Below, piece by piece: positions 26,567 through 35,857 of a DNA stretch of 54,577 nt. This DNA is from an uncultured Porphyromonadaceae bacterium (lineage in GTDB: Bacteria; Bacteroidota; Bacteroidia; Bacteroidales; Muribaculaceae): NCBI GenBank assembly GCA_947175215.1, contig CAMWLR010000009.1, positions 1 to 54,577 of the forward strand, in the 5' to 3' direction. Below the pieces are notes generated by a model, which did not search any database, was not told the DNA's origin, and saw nothing but the letters and a program-made list of their open reading frames with translations. Position 1 is the first letter of the stretch, and every line of letters starts with the position of its first letter. Position numbers and translations under genes: made by a program.

Positions 26567-26582
26567 CTATTATCATAACATT

Positions 26583-29500
26583 ATGTCAATTATCCACTCT
26601 AAATTGCACCGGTGTCTGACCGCGTCGGCGCTCATTACGGCGGCTCTGATGCCGGCGGTATTGAGGGCTGAGACATTCAACATGCCTCAGTTTGGCCGCG
26701 TCGAGAAAACTGTGTCAGAGCCGATCGAGTTCTATGACCTGCAAGGCCCCGAGCAGATCAGGAGCACCTCGACCAACAACTCTTTCTCGACCGTGGTTTT
26801 CACACCCGCCAATCCCGGCGAAGCCGTGCAGATCAAATTCTCACGTATCCATCTCAAGGGCGACGGATCAAGCTACCCGGTGTCGCTGTCGATCTTCAAC
26901 GGCAATTATAACGAGGATATCACCTACCCCACCTCTACAAGCGCCGTCACCACCACCGATTTCCCCGACAACGGGAAACTGCTCGCGCGGTATGCCGCAT
27001 ACGACAAGAGTACCATTGAAGTCTCTGACGTCACATTTACTTCGACCGAAGAGGACGGTTCGCTCAGCGTCTGCTTCCTGTATAAATATGCAGCCGCATG
27101 CGAGGGATGGGAGGCAACGGTGACATCCGTCACGCTGACCGATCAGACCATTACCGGCATTACGGCCGATTATACGGGTGTTACCCCGAGTGTCTATGCC
27201 GGGCTTAAAGATGTGACTCTCGGCTCGGTCACCGCCGCTACCGACGGTATCCTCAATCCCTACACCGTCACTTCGCTCAGCTTCAGTCTCGATGACCCCA
27301 ACAGCGTAATCGAGAATCTGCGGCTCTATATCGGCAACACCCCCATCGACGCCACACCGACGGTCGCAGGTGATACATATACTTATACTCTCTCTCACGA
27401 ACTGGCGTCAGGCGACAACATCTTCACCGTCAAGGGTGACATCGCCACCGATGCTCCGTTCTACTCGACAGCGTCACTCACATTCACCGACCTGACCACC
27501 GATGCACCCTCCACCCCGGCAATCATCCCGGGCCAACCACAAGGTGTAACCGTCGCCGCACTGGTGATGATGCCTGCCGACGGGTCAACCGTCACAGCAC
27601 GTGTCGAGGAGGGGAAATCTGTACTGTTTTATGACAACGGCGGCCCGACGGCCAACTACCCCGAGAACACCTCCGGGACAGTCACCTTTATCCCCGCCGA
27701 GGGTAGCACCGGCAAGGTAATGCTCGATTTCTCATCAATCGCCCTGTTTAACACCAACCCGGCCCGCAACGACCAACTGATCGTCTATAACGGCACCACC
27801 GCCGACCCCGACAACGTATTGATTACCTTGTTAACCCAGTCGACAGCCCGCGTCAGATCTACCTCAGATGACGGCGCGCTGACTGTCACCTTCTCAACCA
27901 CCACCGGTGTCACAAAGGCCGGATGGGAGGCAACCGCCACTCTGTTTACCCCTCAGCCGATGACTCTGGTCGGCACCGATGTGACCGCAGCCTCAACCGC
28001 CGATGTCGCCGCCGGTGACACCGGTTGCGCGATACTGCGCGTAAAGGTCGTGACCGACAATACCGAGCCGCCCCTCAATCTGTCAGCCGTCTCGCTCGAC
28101 TTTGACGGCACTTCGCCCCAATGGGAGAAAGCAGCCGTCTACTCATCGGCCAACAGCGGGACATTCGATGTAGCCGGCGCCACACTGCTCGCCGAGAGTG
28201 TGGTGGCTGACCAACTCCTCAACCTCACACTCCCCACACCTCTCTCGCTGCTCGAGGGTGACAATTATATCTGGGTAGTGGCCGACATCGCTCAGGATGC
28301 ACAGACCGGCAGCGCGGTCAACGCCACCGTCACCTCGCTCACCCTCAACGACGAGGTTAGCGACGTCACACCCGCAGCCTCATCAACAGGCCGCAACGTC
28401 TACAATGTCGCCTACCCCTCCTCATCGCACCCTGTCAAGACAGTCTACGGGTCAATGAATCTGTCGCACAAACCATACTCATCGACTTACGGAGGGTATG
28501 ACGGATCGAATACCGACCAACTCATAACGTTCCTCCCGGCCCATGAGGGTAACGTCTGTGAGATAGATTTCTCTAAGCTAAACCTCTATTATTACACCTC
28601 AACCTACTATCCCTCGTCAAACGTCACCCCTACATTCGAGGTCTATGCAGGGAGTGAGGCCACAGGCACACCTCTTTATACACATACTAAAGATCTGAAT
28701 CTCAAAGCCGGCGATGATCCATCGCTTATAGGCACTATCAGATCGACAGCCGATAACGGCGCACTGACCATAAGATTCAACGCCGGCACGACCTCATCAT
28801 CTTACGTCAAAGACTCGCAATACGGATTTCTCGGCGAAGTGAGGGAGTATCTGTCGCGACCGATGCAGCCTGTCTCAGCCACCGGTCTCCCTACAGGATT
28901 GTCGACTATCGCTATCTCATCGGCCTCAGATGTGCCCGTCATCGGTGTGGACATCCTCACCGAGGGGAATCTCGACGCCGTCACCCTCGACAACATCACC
29001 TTTGCGCTAAAGGGTGACGCATCAATCTACACATCGCTAAAGCTCGCATCCTCAGGTCATAAAGCTATCCCCGCTGATGCAACCGTCATCGCTACGGCCG
29101 ATGCAACAGGTGCGACCGTCACCTTCACCCCTGCCGTCACTCTCGGCGAGGGAGAGAACCATTACTGGCTTCTTGCCGATATATCACCCGATGCCGTCCC
29201 CGGGTCGGTGATAGATGCCGCAATCACAGGTCTGACCGTCAACGGCTCTGAGATGACCGTCACCGACAATGACCCTGATGGCGAGATAATCACCGTTAAC
29301 ACATACGACCCGATCCTCGGCAATACCGAGCAGGTGGTCGAGGTCGGTGAATACCCCATACAGATAAACGGTGTGACCGCCGCCTACATGACCAACAACT
29401 ACACCATCACGGCACGCCCCGCTGTCGAGGGTGGCAAGATCACCGCGACATTTACCGAGGGTGCGTTTAACGTCAACACATCAAACCAGTATATCACCGT

Positions 29501-31733
29501 CATCGGCGGAGACCAGCCGTTTGGCGTAGACTATGACACCGTCTACCCCGTATCGGTCACATCAGTCCGTGAGGATGGCCAGCTCATCATCGAGTATCAT
29601 TCGCTGACCATCGGCAAAGATGAGGGATGGAAATGTATTCTATCGAGTGACGCGCGCAAACCCCTGGAGATGACAGGATTTGCCTCTCTCCCCTCAGTAT
29701 CGGCCGAAACAACGCGCGGCAGCGAGATACTGCTCGGCGGAGTGAAATTTGACGTAACAGGCGACAAAGACCCCATTACCCTGACAGCCCTCAGTTTTGA
29801 CATCCCCGATGCAGGCGAAATTTTCACAGGCTTCCACCTCTACGCCACCGGCGATGACCCTACATTCCTGCGAAACGACCTCGTGGCAGAGAATACCGAT
29901 GCCTCGACTACGCTGACCTTCACCACACCGGAGATCATATCTATCCCCGGCACGCGTCATTACTGGTTGGTCGGCACGGTCAGTCTTGATGCCGTAATCA
30001 ACGCCACAACCACCGTCACTCCCCATGCGTTGAGCTACACCACCGACACAACCCCTGAGGGGATTGTCGACCTCTCTGCTCTCGACACCAACTCCCTGAC
30101 TGTTATCGAGGGCTTCCACGGGACATATCGCATCGGATCGTCAATTGATGCCGATTATATCGACTTTGCCTCAGCAGTCAACGCCATGAGAGCAGGTATC
30201 GAAGGGCCCGTGAAGTTTGTTGTCGAACCCGGCACTTATAACGAACGTGTCGAGCTCGACCATATCCAAGGGGCATCGGCCGTCAACACTATCACCTTTG
30301 AGGGTGAGACCGGCGACCCGGGAGATGTACTGCTGATCTCAAACGACTGGACCGAGCCGCCATACTCAGACGACAAACTCGAGCATTATTACGGCGTCTT
30401 CACCCTGCGCGGCACATCTAACGTCACCCTCTCGGGCATGACCGTCAAGACCACCAATATAGGCTTCCCCTCGGTGATCCATATCGCCGCCGGCTCATCT
30501 GATGTTACTCTCGACAGATGTATCGTCACCGCCCCGACATCAACCTCAACCTATGACAACCTGGCGCTGGTCAACTCTTATGTCGGCCCGTCGGCAACCT
30601 CGCTCAACAACCGTCTGACCGTGACCGACTCTGACCTCAACGGCGGTTACTGCGGTATCCGTTTCGGTTCATTCTCTGTCAATCAGCCCGAGAGTGAGGG
30701 TGTGACGATAACCGGCTGCACATTCTCGGGACAGGGTTATCAGGCCATCTACCTCTACTTCTCAAAGGATGTCATTATACGCTCAAACGTTCTCAAAGGT
30801 GTGGCCACCTCGACCGACAAGAATTACTTCCAGACCATTGACCTCGACATCTCAGGTCCGGCCTCTATCGAGCGTAATCTCCTGACCTACTCAAAGACCG
30901 GCACCTATGGCCTCTACCTGCGTCGTCTTGCCGGATCTGATGAATCTCCCGTCATCATCGCCAACAATATCCTCGACATTGATGCCGGGAGCAACCCAGG
31001 GGCCGGTATTCAGCTCTATAACAGCGCCTCCAAGCCGTATACCGGCGTGACAATCGCCCATAACACTGTCGTTGTCAAGGGTGATGACGTAGTGATGCCC
31101 CTTATCATATCCACCAAGAGCGCATCAGCCGTCAGCGGACTGATCGCCAACAACATCCTTGTCAACACAACCGGCAGCTACGTCATCAAGGAGCAGTATG
31201 GTCCGGCCGGATTTAACTGGCAGAGCAATGCCGGTTATACCTCAGGCGCCACATACGCCTATTGGGGAGGCGATTACGACACTCAGATGACATTCAATCA
31301 ATGGGAACTCGCCTCGGGCGAATCTGCCGGAGTAAACGCGCCGTTGACATTTGACGACAGTGATGAGACGCGCCCCCTGTGGCCGGCCTCGTTCGCCCAA
31401 CTCAACTGCGGGACACCTCTGTCAGCCGTCACCGAGGATTATCGCGGAGTCACCCGCAGCACCGCCGCACCCACCATCGGCGCGTATGAGTACCACACCT
31501 CGGCTCTGACCGACATCGACCCTGCTCAGTCCTCGGCCCGCAATGCCATGACCGCCACAGACATGGTGACTGTCAACGCCGACGATGATCTACTCTGCAT
31601 CTACTCACTTGACGGGCGTCTTAGACACACCGCACATGTCAAAGGCGAGACAACGGTCGCCGTGGATCAGCTTCCGCGCGGCATCTACCTGATGACACTC
31701 GGCGACCGTGCCATGAGACTGATACTCCACTGA
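26583..31733 (+). CDS. Giant secreted protein with CUB-like, sialidase-neck-like and beta-helix domains and T9SS-type C-terminus; downstream of a B12 riboswitch
   Basis: The 1716-residue precursor has a signal peptide (ALITAALMPAVLRA). About four CUB-like modules (about 30-180, 305-450, 625-770 and 920-1030) each end in a phrase such as SxDGALTVxF and GWEA. They alternate with beta-sandwich modules resembling the neck domain of BNR sialidases, e.g. EGDNYIWVVADIAQDA, EGENHYWLLADIS and GTRHYWLVGTVS. Residues about 1190-1600 form a right-handed parallel beta-helix of the pectate-lyase type (NVTLSGMTV, GYQAIYLYFSKDVIIRSNV). The tail has LCIYSLDGRLR and LPRGIYLMTLG, a T9SS sorting domain. It is presumably exported to the cell surface. 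The cobalamin riboswitch upstream suggests a role in B12 capture or B12-dependent nutrition, but no known B12-binding family is recognised. Catalytic residues are not identifiable. Confidence 0.85.
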   Translation: MSIIHSKLHRCLTASALITAALMPAVLRAETFNMPQFGRVEKTVSEPIEFYDLQGPEQIRSTSTNNSFSTVVFTPANPGEAVQIKFSRIHLKGDGSSYPVSLSIFNGNYNEDITYPTSTSAVTTTDFPDNGKLLARYAAYDKSTIEVSDVTFTSTEEDGSLSVCFLYKYAAACEGWEATVTSVTLTDQTITGITADYTGVTPSVYAGLKDVTLGSVTAATDGILNPYTVTSLSFSLDDPNSVIENLRLYIGNTPIDATPTVAGDTYTYTLSHELASGDNIFTVKGDIATDAPFYSTASLTFTDLTTDAPSTPAIIPGQPQGVTVAALVMMPADGSTVTARVEEGKSVLFYDNGGPTANYPENTSGTVTFIPAEGSTGKVMLDFSSIALFNTNPARNDQLIVYNGTTADPDNVLITLLTQSTARVRSTSDDGALTVTFSTTTGVTKAGWEATATLFTPQPMTLVGTDVTAASTADVAAGDTGCAILRVKVVTDNTEPPLNLSAVSLDFDGTSPQWEKAAVYSSANSGTFDVAGATLLAESVVADQLLNLTLPTPLSLLEGDNYIWVVADIAQDAQTGSAVNATVTSLTLNDEVSDVTPAASSTGRNVYNVAYPSSSHPVKTVYGSMNLSHKPYSSTYGGYDGSNTDQLITFLPAHEGNVCEIDFSKLNLYYYTSTYYPSSNVTPTFEVYAGSEATGTPLYTHTKDLNLKAGDDPSLIGTIRSTADNGALTIRFNAGTTSSSYVKDSQYGFLGEVREYLSRPMQPVSATGLPTGLSTIAISSASDVPVIGVDILTEGNLDAVTLDNITFALKGDASIYTSLKLASSGHKAIPADATVIATADATGATVTFTPAVTLGEGENHYWLLADISPDAVPGSVIDAAITGLTVNGSEMTVTDNDPDGEIITVNTYDPILGNTEQVVEVGEYPIQINGVTAAYMTNNYTITARPAVEGGKITATFTEGAFNVNTSNQYITVIGGDQPFGVDYDTVYPVSVTSVREDGQLIIEYHSLTIGKDEGWKCILSSDARKPLEMTGFASLPSVSAETTRGSEILLGGVKFDVTGDKDPITLTALSFDIPDAGEIFTGFHLYATGDDPTFLRNDLVAENTDASTTLTFTTPEIISIPGTRHYWLVGTVSLDAVINATTTVTPHALSYTTDTTPEGIVDLSALDTNSLTVIEGFHGTYRIGSSIDADYIDFASAVNAMRAGIEGPVKFVVEPGTYNERVELDHIQGASAVNTITFEGETGDPGDVLLISNDWTEPPYSDDKLEHYYGVFTLRGTSNVTLSGMTVKTTNIGFPSVIHIAAGSSDVTLDRCIVTAPTSTSTYDNLALVNSYVGPSATSLNNRLTVTDSDLNGGYCGIRFGSFSVNQPESEGVTITGCTFSGQGYQAIYLYFSKDVIIRSNVLKGVATSTDKNYFQTIDLDISGPASIERNLLTYSKTGTYGLYLRRLAGSDESPVIIANNILDIDAGSNPGAGIQLYNSASKPYTGVTIAHNTVVVKGDDVVMPLIISTKSASAVSGLIANNILVNTTGSYVIKEQYGPAGFNWQSNAGYTSGATYAYWGGDYDTQMTFNQWELASGESAGVNAPLTFDDSDETRPLWPASFAQLNCGTPLSAVTEDYRGVTRSTAAPTIGAYEYHTSALTDIDPAQSSARNAMTATDMVTVNADDDLLCIYSLDGRLRHTAHVKGETTVAVDQLPRGIYLMTLGDRAMRLILH

Positions 31734-31795
31734 GAAATGTCCAAATTACACTGATCTAAATTTCCAAAACCGTTCTATAATTAAATTTCCGTATG

Positions 31796-31830
31796 CTGTC
31801 GTCGACCGTGAGGCCGGCGACAGTTTTTTG
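31796..31830 (+). terminator. Terminator of the giant secreted protein gene
   Basis: CTGTCGTCG (31796-31804) pairs with CGGCGACAG (31815-31823), with one G-T pair, followed by TTTTTTG. Confidence 0.8.
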
Positions 31831-31899
31831 TTTATCTGACACCTTACCGCCTCGCCCGATAATCCATATAAATATTGTAATCGCCAATTTGAATTGTTA

Positions 31900-31930
31900 T
31901 TTGGAGATTTGTAATAATTTCTTAACTTTG
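31900..31930 (+). promoter_or_regulatory. Promoter of the Na/Pi cotransporter operon (TTTG, 19 bp, TAACTTTG)
   Basis: TTTG at 31900-31903 and TAACTTTG at 31923-31930 have consensus spacing. The gene starts 48 nt downstream at 31978. Confidence 0.7.
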
Positions 31931-31977
31931 CGGTCAGAATCGGAGTCGGACACAACCACCTCCGTTACTGACACCAA

Positions 31978-33813
31978 ATGGAATACTCCCTACTTGATTT
32001 CTTAGGGCTCCTGGGAGCCGTCGGCCTGTTCCTCTACGGAATGAAGGTCATGAGTGAAGGTTTACAGAAAGCTGCGGGCGACCGTCTGCGCAATATTCTG
32101 TCAGCAATGACACGCAACCGGTTTACCGGCACGGTGACCGGATTTTTCATTACCGCACTCATTCAGAGTTCATCGGCATCGACCGTGATGGTCGTCAGCT
32201 TTGTCAACGCGGGCCTGATGACCCTGGCCCAGTCAATGGCCGTCATCATGGGTGCCAATGTCGGTACGACATTCACCGCGTGGATTATCGCACTGTTTGG
32301 CTTCAAGGTCGACATCTCGGCCTTTGCCCTGCCGCTGATCGGTCTGGCCATACCGTTGCTGTTCTCAAGCAAGAGCCGCACCAAGTCAATCGGTGAGTTT
32401 ACCATCGGCTTCGCTTTCCTCTTTATGGGTCTTGACATGATCAGCAAATATGTCCCTGACCTGCAGAGCAACCCCGAGATGTTTGAGTTCCTGCAACGCT
32501 ACGCCTCGATGGGCTTCGGTTCGGTACTGATATTCTGTCTCGTTGGCCTGGTGGTGACAATGGTCATCCAGAGCTCGGCAGCCACGTTTGCCATCACCCT
32601 GATCATGTGTTCAAAGGGATGGATAGACTTCCCGCTGGCCTGCGCCCTGGTGCTTGGATCAAATATCGGTACGACCATCACCCCGTTGTTAGCGTCGATG
32701 AGCGGTAATGTCGCCGCCAAGCGCACAGCCATGGGTCACCTGCTCTTTAACCTGCTGGGAACGATATGGGTACTGGCGATCTTCTACCCCTTTGTCGACC
32801 TCAACACCTGGATCACCGAGGAGATCGGCCAGGGTAATCCCTCATCGCTTTATCAGTATGTCAATGATCTGAAAGCCAATAACCCCGACATCTATAACCA
32901 GCTCTATGCCGGGTCACTCCCGACAGCCGACGGCGAGATACTCCACCATCAGACCATCATCTCGCAATTACAGATAAGCGTATCATTCGGGCTGTCGATG
33001 TTTCACACGGTATTCAACCTGATCAACCTCTCGATAATGATATGGTTGACCAAAGTCTACGTCAAGATCGTCGAGTTCCTCATCCCGGCTAAGCACGCCG
33101 GCGACGATGAGTTCCAGCTCAAATTTATCTCAGGCGGTATCCTCTCGGCCTCAGAGCTCAACATCAGCCAGGCCGAGAAAGAGATCTCGGTCTTTGCCGA
33201 GCGAGTGGCCCGTATGCTGCCCATGGCCAAGGAACTTATCGCGACCAAAGACGGCTCTGACGAATTTAACAAGGTATACTCGCGCTTAGAGAAATATGAG
33301 GAGATATCAGACCGCATGGAGATAGAGATAGCCAATTACCTCAACCGATGCGCCGAGGGTCGCCTCTCTAACGAGTCAAAACGCCGCATCGCCGCCATGC
33401 TCAGCATCGACTCTGAGATCGAGAGCATCGCCGACTGCGCTCTCGGTGTTGGCAAGATATTGCTGCGCAAACAGCAGAGTTCGGTGCAGTTTAACGATGA
33501 GATTTACCACAACATCAACACGATGTTTGAGTACGTCCACAAAGCCGTCGACAATATGCTGGTACTCCTCAACAACCTCGAGCATCAAAAGGAGTCGGCC
33601 ATCATCGTGTCATATAACTGCGAGCGCGAGATCAACAACCTACGCAACCAGCTGCGTACCAACAATATCGAGAACATCAACGAGCGGCACTACGAATACC
33701 AGAGCGGCATCTATTATATGGATATTATCTCGACCCTCGAGAAGATGGGCGACTATATCATCAATGTCGTCGACACGATCAAAGAGGAGTTTCGCTCGGT
33801 ACAGAAAAACTGA
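31978..33813 (+). CDS. Na+/phosphate cotransporter family protein (NptA type) with PhoU-like C-terminal domain
   Basis: The 611-residue protein starts with LGLLGAVGLFLYGMKVMSEGLQ. It carries two inverted Na/Pi transport repeats, each with the QSS signature: ALIQSSSASTVMV near residue 60 and MVIQSSAATFAIT near residue 197. Membrane helices extend to about residue 370. The remaining 240 residues are soluble, helical and PhoU-like (ADCALGVGKILL, YMDIISTLEKMGDYI) and probably regulate transport from the cytoplasm. It likely imports phosphate with sodium. It heads a run of same-strand genes with DUF4271 and hemD. Confidence 0.92.
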   Translation: MEYSLLDFLGLLGAVGLFLYGMKVMSEGLQKAAGDRLRNILSAMTRNRFTGTVTGFFITALIQSSSASTVMVVSFVNAGLMTLAQSMAVIMGANVGTTFTAWIIALFGFKVDISAFALPLIGLAIPLLFSSKSRTKSIGEFTIGFAFLFMGLDMISKYVPDLQSNPEMFEFLQRYASMGFGSVLIFCLVGLVVTMVIQSSAATFAITLIMCSKGWIDFPLACALVLGSNIGTTITPLLASMSGNVAAKRTAMGHLLFNLLGTIWVLAIFYPFVDLNTWITEEIGQGNPSSLYQYVNDLKANNPDIYNQLYAGSLPTADGEILHHQTIISQLQISVSFGLSMFHTVFNLINLSIMIWLTKVYVKIVEFLIPAKHAGDDEFQLKFISGGILSASELNISQAEKEISVFAERVARMLPMAKELIATKDGSDEFNKVYSRLEKYEEISDRMEIEIANYLNRCAEGRLSNESKRRIAAMLSIDSEIESIADCALGVGKILLRKQQSSVQFNDEIYHNINTMFEYVHKAVDNMLVLLNNLEHQKESAIIVSYNCEREINNLRNQLRTNNIENINERHYEYQSGIYYMDIISTLEKMGDYIINVVDTIKEEFRSVQKN

Positions 33814-33821
33814 TCGCGCCC

Positions 33822-34589
33822 ATGCCGTTTAACCGCTCTAATGAATATGATGCACCCACCTCTCCGACCGACAAGGTGCTGTATTCGACACGCGAGCCGG
33901 GATGGATCAGCGGCGTAAAGGGTGAGTTGCGCGATGTAACGCCCGGCTCAGATACCGGCATCCTGGCGATGGTGGTGTTATTGCTGGTGCTGTTTGGGTT
34001 CAACATGCGACATATCAGGCGTCTATTCAGGGCCATCACTCAGGATCTGTGGTCGGTCAGACGCCGTGCCAACGCCTTTGACGACCATACGGCCAACGAG
34101 ACCCGCACGATAGTGATACTGCTGTTTCAGCTATGCGTGTTTGAGGGGATACTGCTCTATCTGTGGCTCGGGGTAACGGGGCAGCCGGGCCATAGCGTGT
34201 TCATGCCGGTGATCAAGCTCACCGGCCTCGCCTCATTGTTTTATATCTTTGAATTACTCGCCTGCACCACCGTGGGATATGTGTTTACCGACCATGTCAA
34301 CGCCGTGCAGTGGCGTCGCGGACTCAACGCCTCATCGGTGATGCTCGGGATAGCCCTGACCGTGCCGACGCTTGTCTCACTGTTCTATCCATCGGTCACC
34401 GGGGCGATGCTGTGGGTGGCCGCCATCATGTATATAATGTCGCGGATGATATATGTAGCCAAAGGTTTTAGAATTTTTTACAATAATTTTCCCTCTTTGC
34501 TCTACTTTATTTTGTACCTTTGCACCCTGGAAATCATTCCATTGCTCGCCGTCTATGCGGCAGCTATGGCAATTTGTAACCCGATATGA
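33822..34589 (+). CDS. DUF4271 domain membrane protein
   Basis: The 255-residue protein has about seven hydrophobic segments (LAMVVLLLVLFGF, IVILLFQLCVFEGILLYLW, SVMLGIALTVPTLVSLFY, LLYFILYLCTLEIIPLLAVY). It matches DUF4271, a Bacteroidetes-specific family of unknown function that usually sits directly before hemD, as here. A soluble N-terminal stretch of about 45 residues precedes the first helix. A -7-like element inside its 3' part may serve hemD. Confidence 0.85.
   Translation: MPFNRSNEYDAPTSPTDKVLYSTREPGWISGVKGELRDVTPGSDTGILAMVVLLLVLFGFNMRHIRRLFRAITQDLWSVRRRANAFDDHTANETRTIVILLFQLCVFEGILLYLWLGVTGQPGHSVFMPVIKLTGLASLFYIFELLACTTVGYVFTDHVNAVQWRRGLNASSVMLGIALTVPTLVSLFYPSVTGAMLWVAAIMYIMSRMIYVAKGFRIFYNNFPSLLYFILYLCTLEIIPLLAVYAAAMAICNPI
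34515..34522 (+). promoter_or_regulatory. Possible internal -7 element (TACCTTTG) for hemD
   Basis: It matches TAnnTTTG, but the nearest TTTG upstream is only 15 bp away. It lies within the DUF4271 coding region, 150 nt before hemD. A small hairpin (GCTTTGTT/AACAAAGC, 34600-34621) lies in the resulting leader. Confidence 0.35.
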
Positions 34590-34667
34590 CGTCAACCCCG
34601 CTTTGTTAAACCAAACAAAGCCGAAGGTGTTAAGTATCGTCATCTTATCATATTGACAGTTTGCAAA

Positions 34668-35417
34668 GTGAAAGTTAAGAAGATTTTAGTCTCCCAACCG
34701 CAACCTACATCTGACAAGTCACCTTATTACGACATCGCGCAACGCTACGGTGTCGAACTTGTATTCCGTCCCTTTATCAAAGTCGAAGGCCTGTCGGCCA
34801 GGGAATTCCGCCAGCAGAAAATCAATATATCAGATTATACCGCCGTTATTTTTACCGCACGCACGGCCATCGATCATTTCTTTCGCCTCTGTGAAGAGAT
34901 GAGGGTCACCATCCCGGACACGATGAAATATTTCTGCACCACAGAGCAGATAGCCCTCTACCTGCAGAAATATATCGTTTACCGTAAACGCAAGATCTTC
35001 CACGGCGAGACCGGAAAACTCGAGGAACTTATACCGGCTCTGACCAAACACAACAAAGATAAATACCTCTTTGCCATCTCTGATGTCAACTCACGCGGTG
35101 CCGATCTGCTTGACGCAAACAAAGTCAACTACACCAAGGCCGTGATGTACCGCACGGTCAGCAACGATTTCGGTCCCGATGAAGAGTTTGATTACGATAT
35201 GCTCTTGTTTTTCTCTCCTGCCGGTATCGAGTCTCTCAAAAAGAATTTCCCCGACTTCAATCAGGGTGACATCCGCATAGGATGTTTCGGCGCATCAACA
35301 GCCAAGGCTGTCGAAGCTGCCGGACTCAGGCTCGACATCAAAGCCCCCACTCCCGCTACCCCGTCAATCACCGCAGCCCTCGAGAATTATCTCAAGGAGG
35401 AGGCCGCCAAAGAGTGA
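34668..35417 (+). CDS. hemD: Uroporphyrinogen-III synthase
   Basis: The start is set at GTG 34668 (read as MKVKKILVSQPQPTSDKSPYYDIAQRYG), because homologues begin with this phrase; TTG 34653 is in frame but less likely. The 250-residue product shows the HemD bilobed pattern: FRPFIKVEGLSAREFRQQ, AVIFTARTAIDHFF, and the second lobe with FFSPAGIESL and IGCFGASTAKAVEAAGL. It closes hydroxymethylbilane into uroporphyrinogen III, the precursor of heme and cobalamin-type rings. The position after DUF4271 and before rnpA is usual in Bacteroidales. No other heme genes are in the window. Confidence 0.9.
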   Translation: MKVKKILVSQPQPTSDKSPYYDIAQRYGVELVFRPFIKVEGLSAREFRQQKINISDYTAVIFTARTAIDHFFRLCEEMRVTIPDTMKYFCTTEQIALYLQKYIVYRKRKIFHGETGKLEELIPALTKHNKDKYLFAISDVNSRGADLLDANKVNYTKAVMYRTVSNDFGPDEEFDYDMLLFFSPAGIESLKKNFPDFNQGDIRIGCFGASTAKAVEAAGLRLDIKAPTPATPSITAALENYLKEEAAKE

Positions 35418-35470
35418 CAGTCTCAACGAGTGGGCTAAAAGATTATACTCAACGATTACAGACGCCTCGA

Positions 35471-35851
35471 ATGAACGATTACAGACTCCCAAAACCGTCA
35501 AAACTGTCTTCGCAGACGGCCATCGACAGACTGTTTGCCCAGAAAGACACGCAGGGAGCGCTGGCATATCCCCTCAGGGCGGTCTGGGGCGACAACGAGC
35601 AACGTTTCAGGGGCGATGCCGTGCAATTTCTTGCATCAGTGCCTAAAAAGCGGCTTCGGCATGCCGTCGACCGTGTGATGATGCGCCGCCGTATACGCGA
35701 GGCCTACCGTCTCAACCGTCAGAAATATTTCCCCGAGAGTCTCTCGGCCCCGCGCGACATCCTCTTTGTCTACGTCTCAAACACACCCGAGCCATATTTT
35801 AAGGTCGAGGCGGCGATGAAACGGCTTCTCCATAAGATATTCCGTAAATAA
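35471..35851 (+). CDS. rnpA: Ribonuclease P protein component
   Basis: The start is set at ATG 35471 (MNDYRLPKPSKLSSQTAIDRLF), giving 126 residues, the normal family size. The open frame upstream overlaps hemD and has no homology. The RNase P motif region reads SVPKKRLRHAVDRVMMRRRIREAYRLNRQ, a slightly divergent version of the RNR motif that binds the RNA subunit. A 13-bp direct repeat (AACGATTACAGAC at 35451 and 35474) spans the start. It is followed 6 nt later by the YidD-TatD fusion, matching the usual rnpA-yidD arrangement. Confidence 0.9.
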   Translation: MNDYRLPKPSKLSSQTAIDRLFAQKDTQGALAYPLRAVWGDNEQRFRGDAVQFLASVPKKRLRHAVDRVMMRRRIREAYRLNRQKYFPESLSAPRDILFVYVSNTPEPYFKVEAAMKRLLHKIFRK

Positions 35852-35857
35852 GCCGTC

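Larger units (their letters stand above)
26039..26582 (+). other. Long leader region: promoter, cobalamin riboswitch and structured expression platform
   Basis: No protein gene is credible in these 544 bp. A promoter (TTTG 26103-26106, TAACTTTG 26127-26134) is followed by the cobalamin riboswitch. About 235 nt of further structured leader precede ATG 26583. Confidence 0.75.

Noticed and set aside
34515-34522. A separate promoter as proof that hemD is not part of the upstream operon
   Set aside because: The -7 match is good but the -33 spacing is poor and the site is inside a gene, so I list it only as possible.
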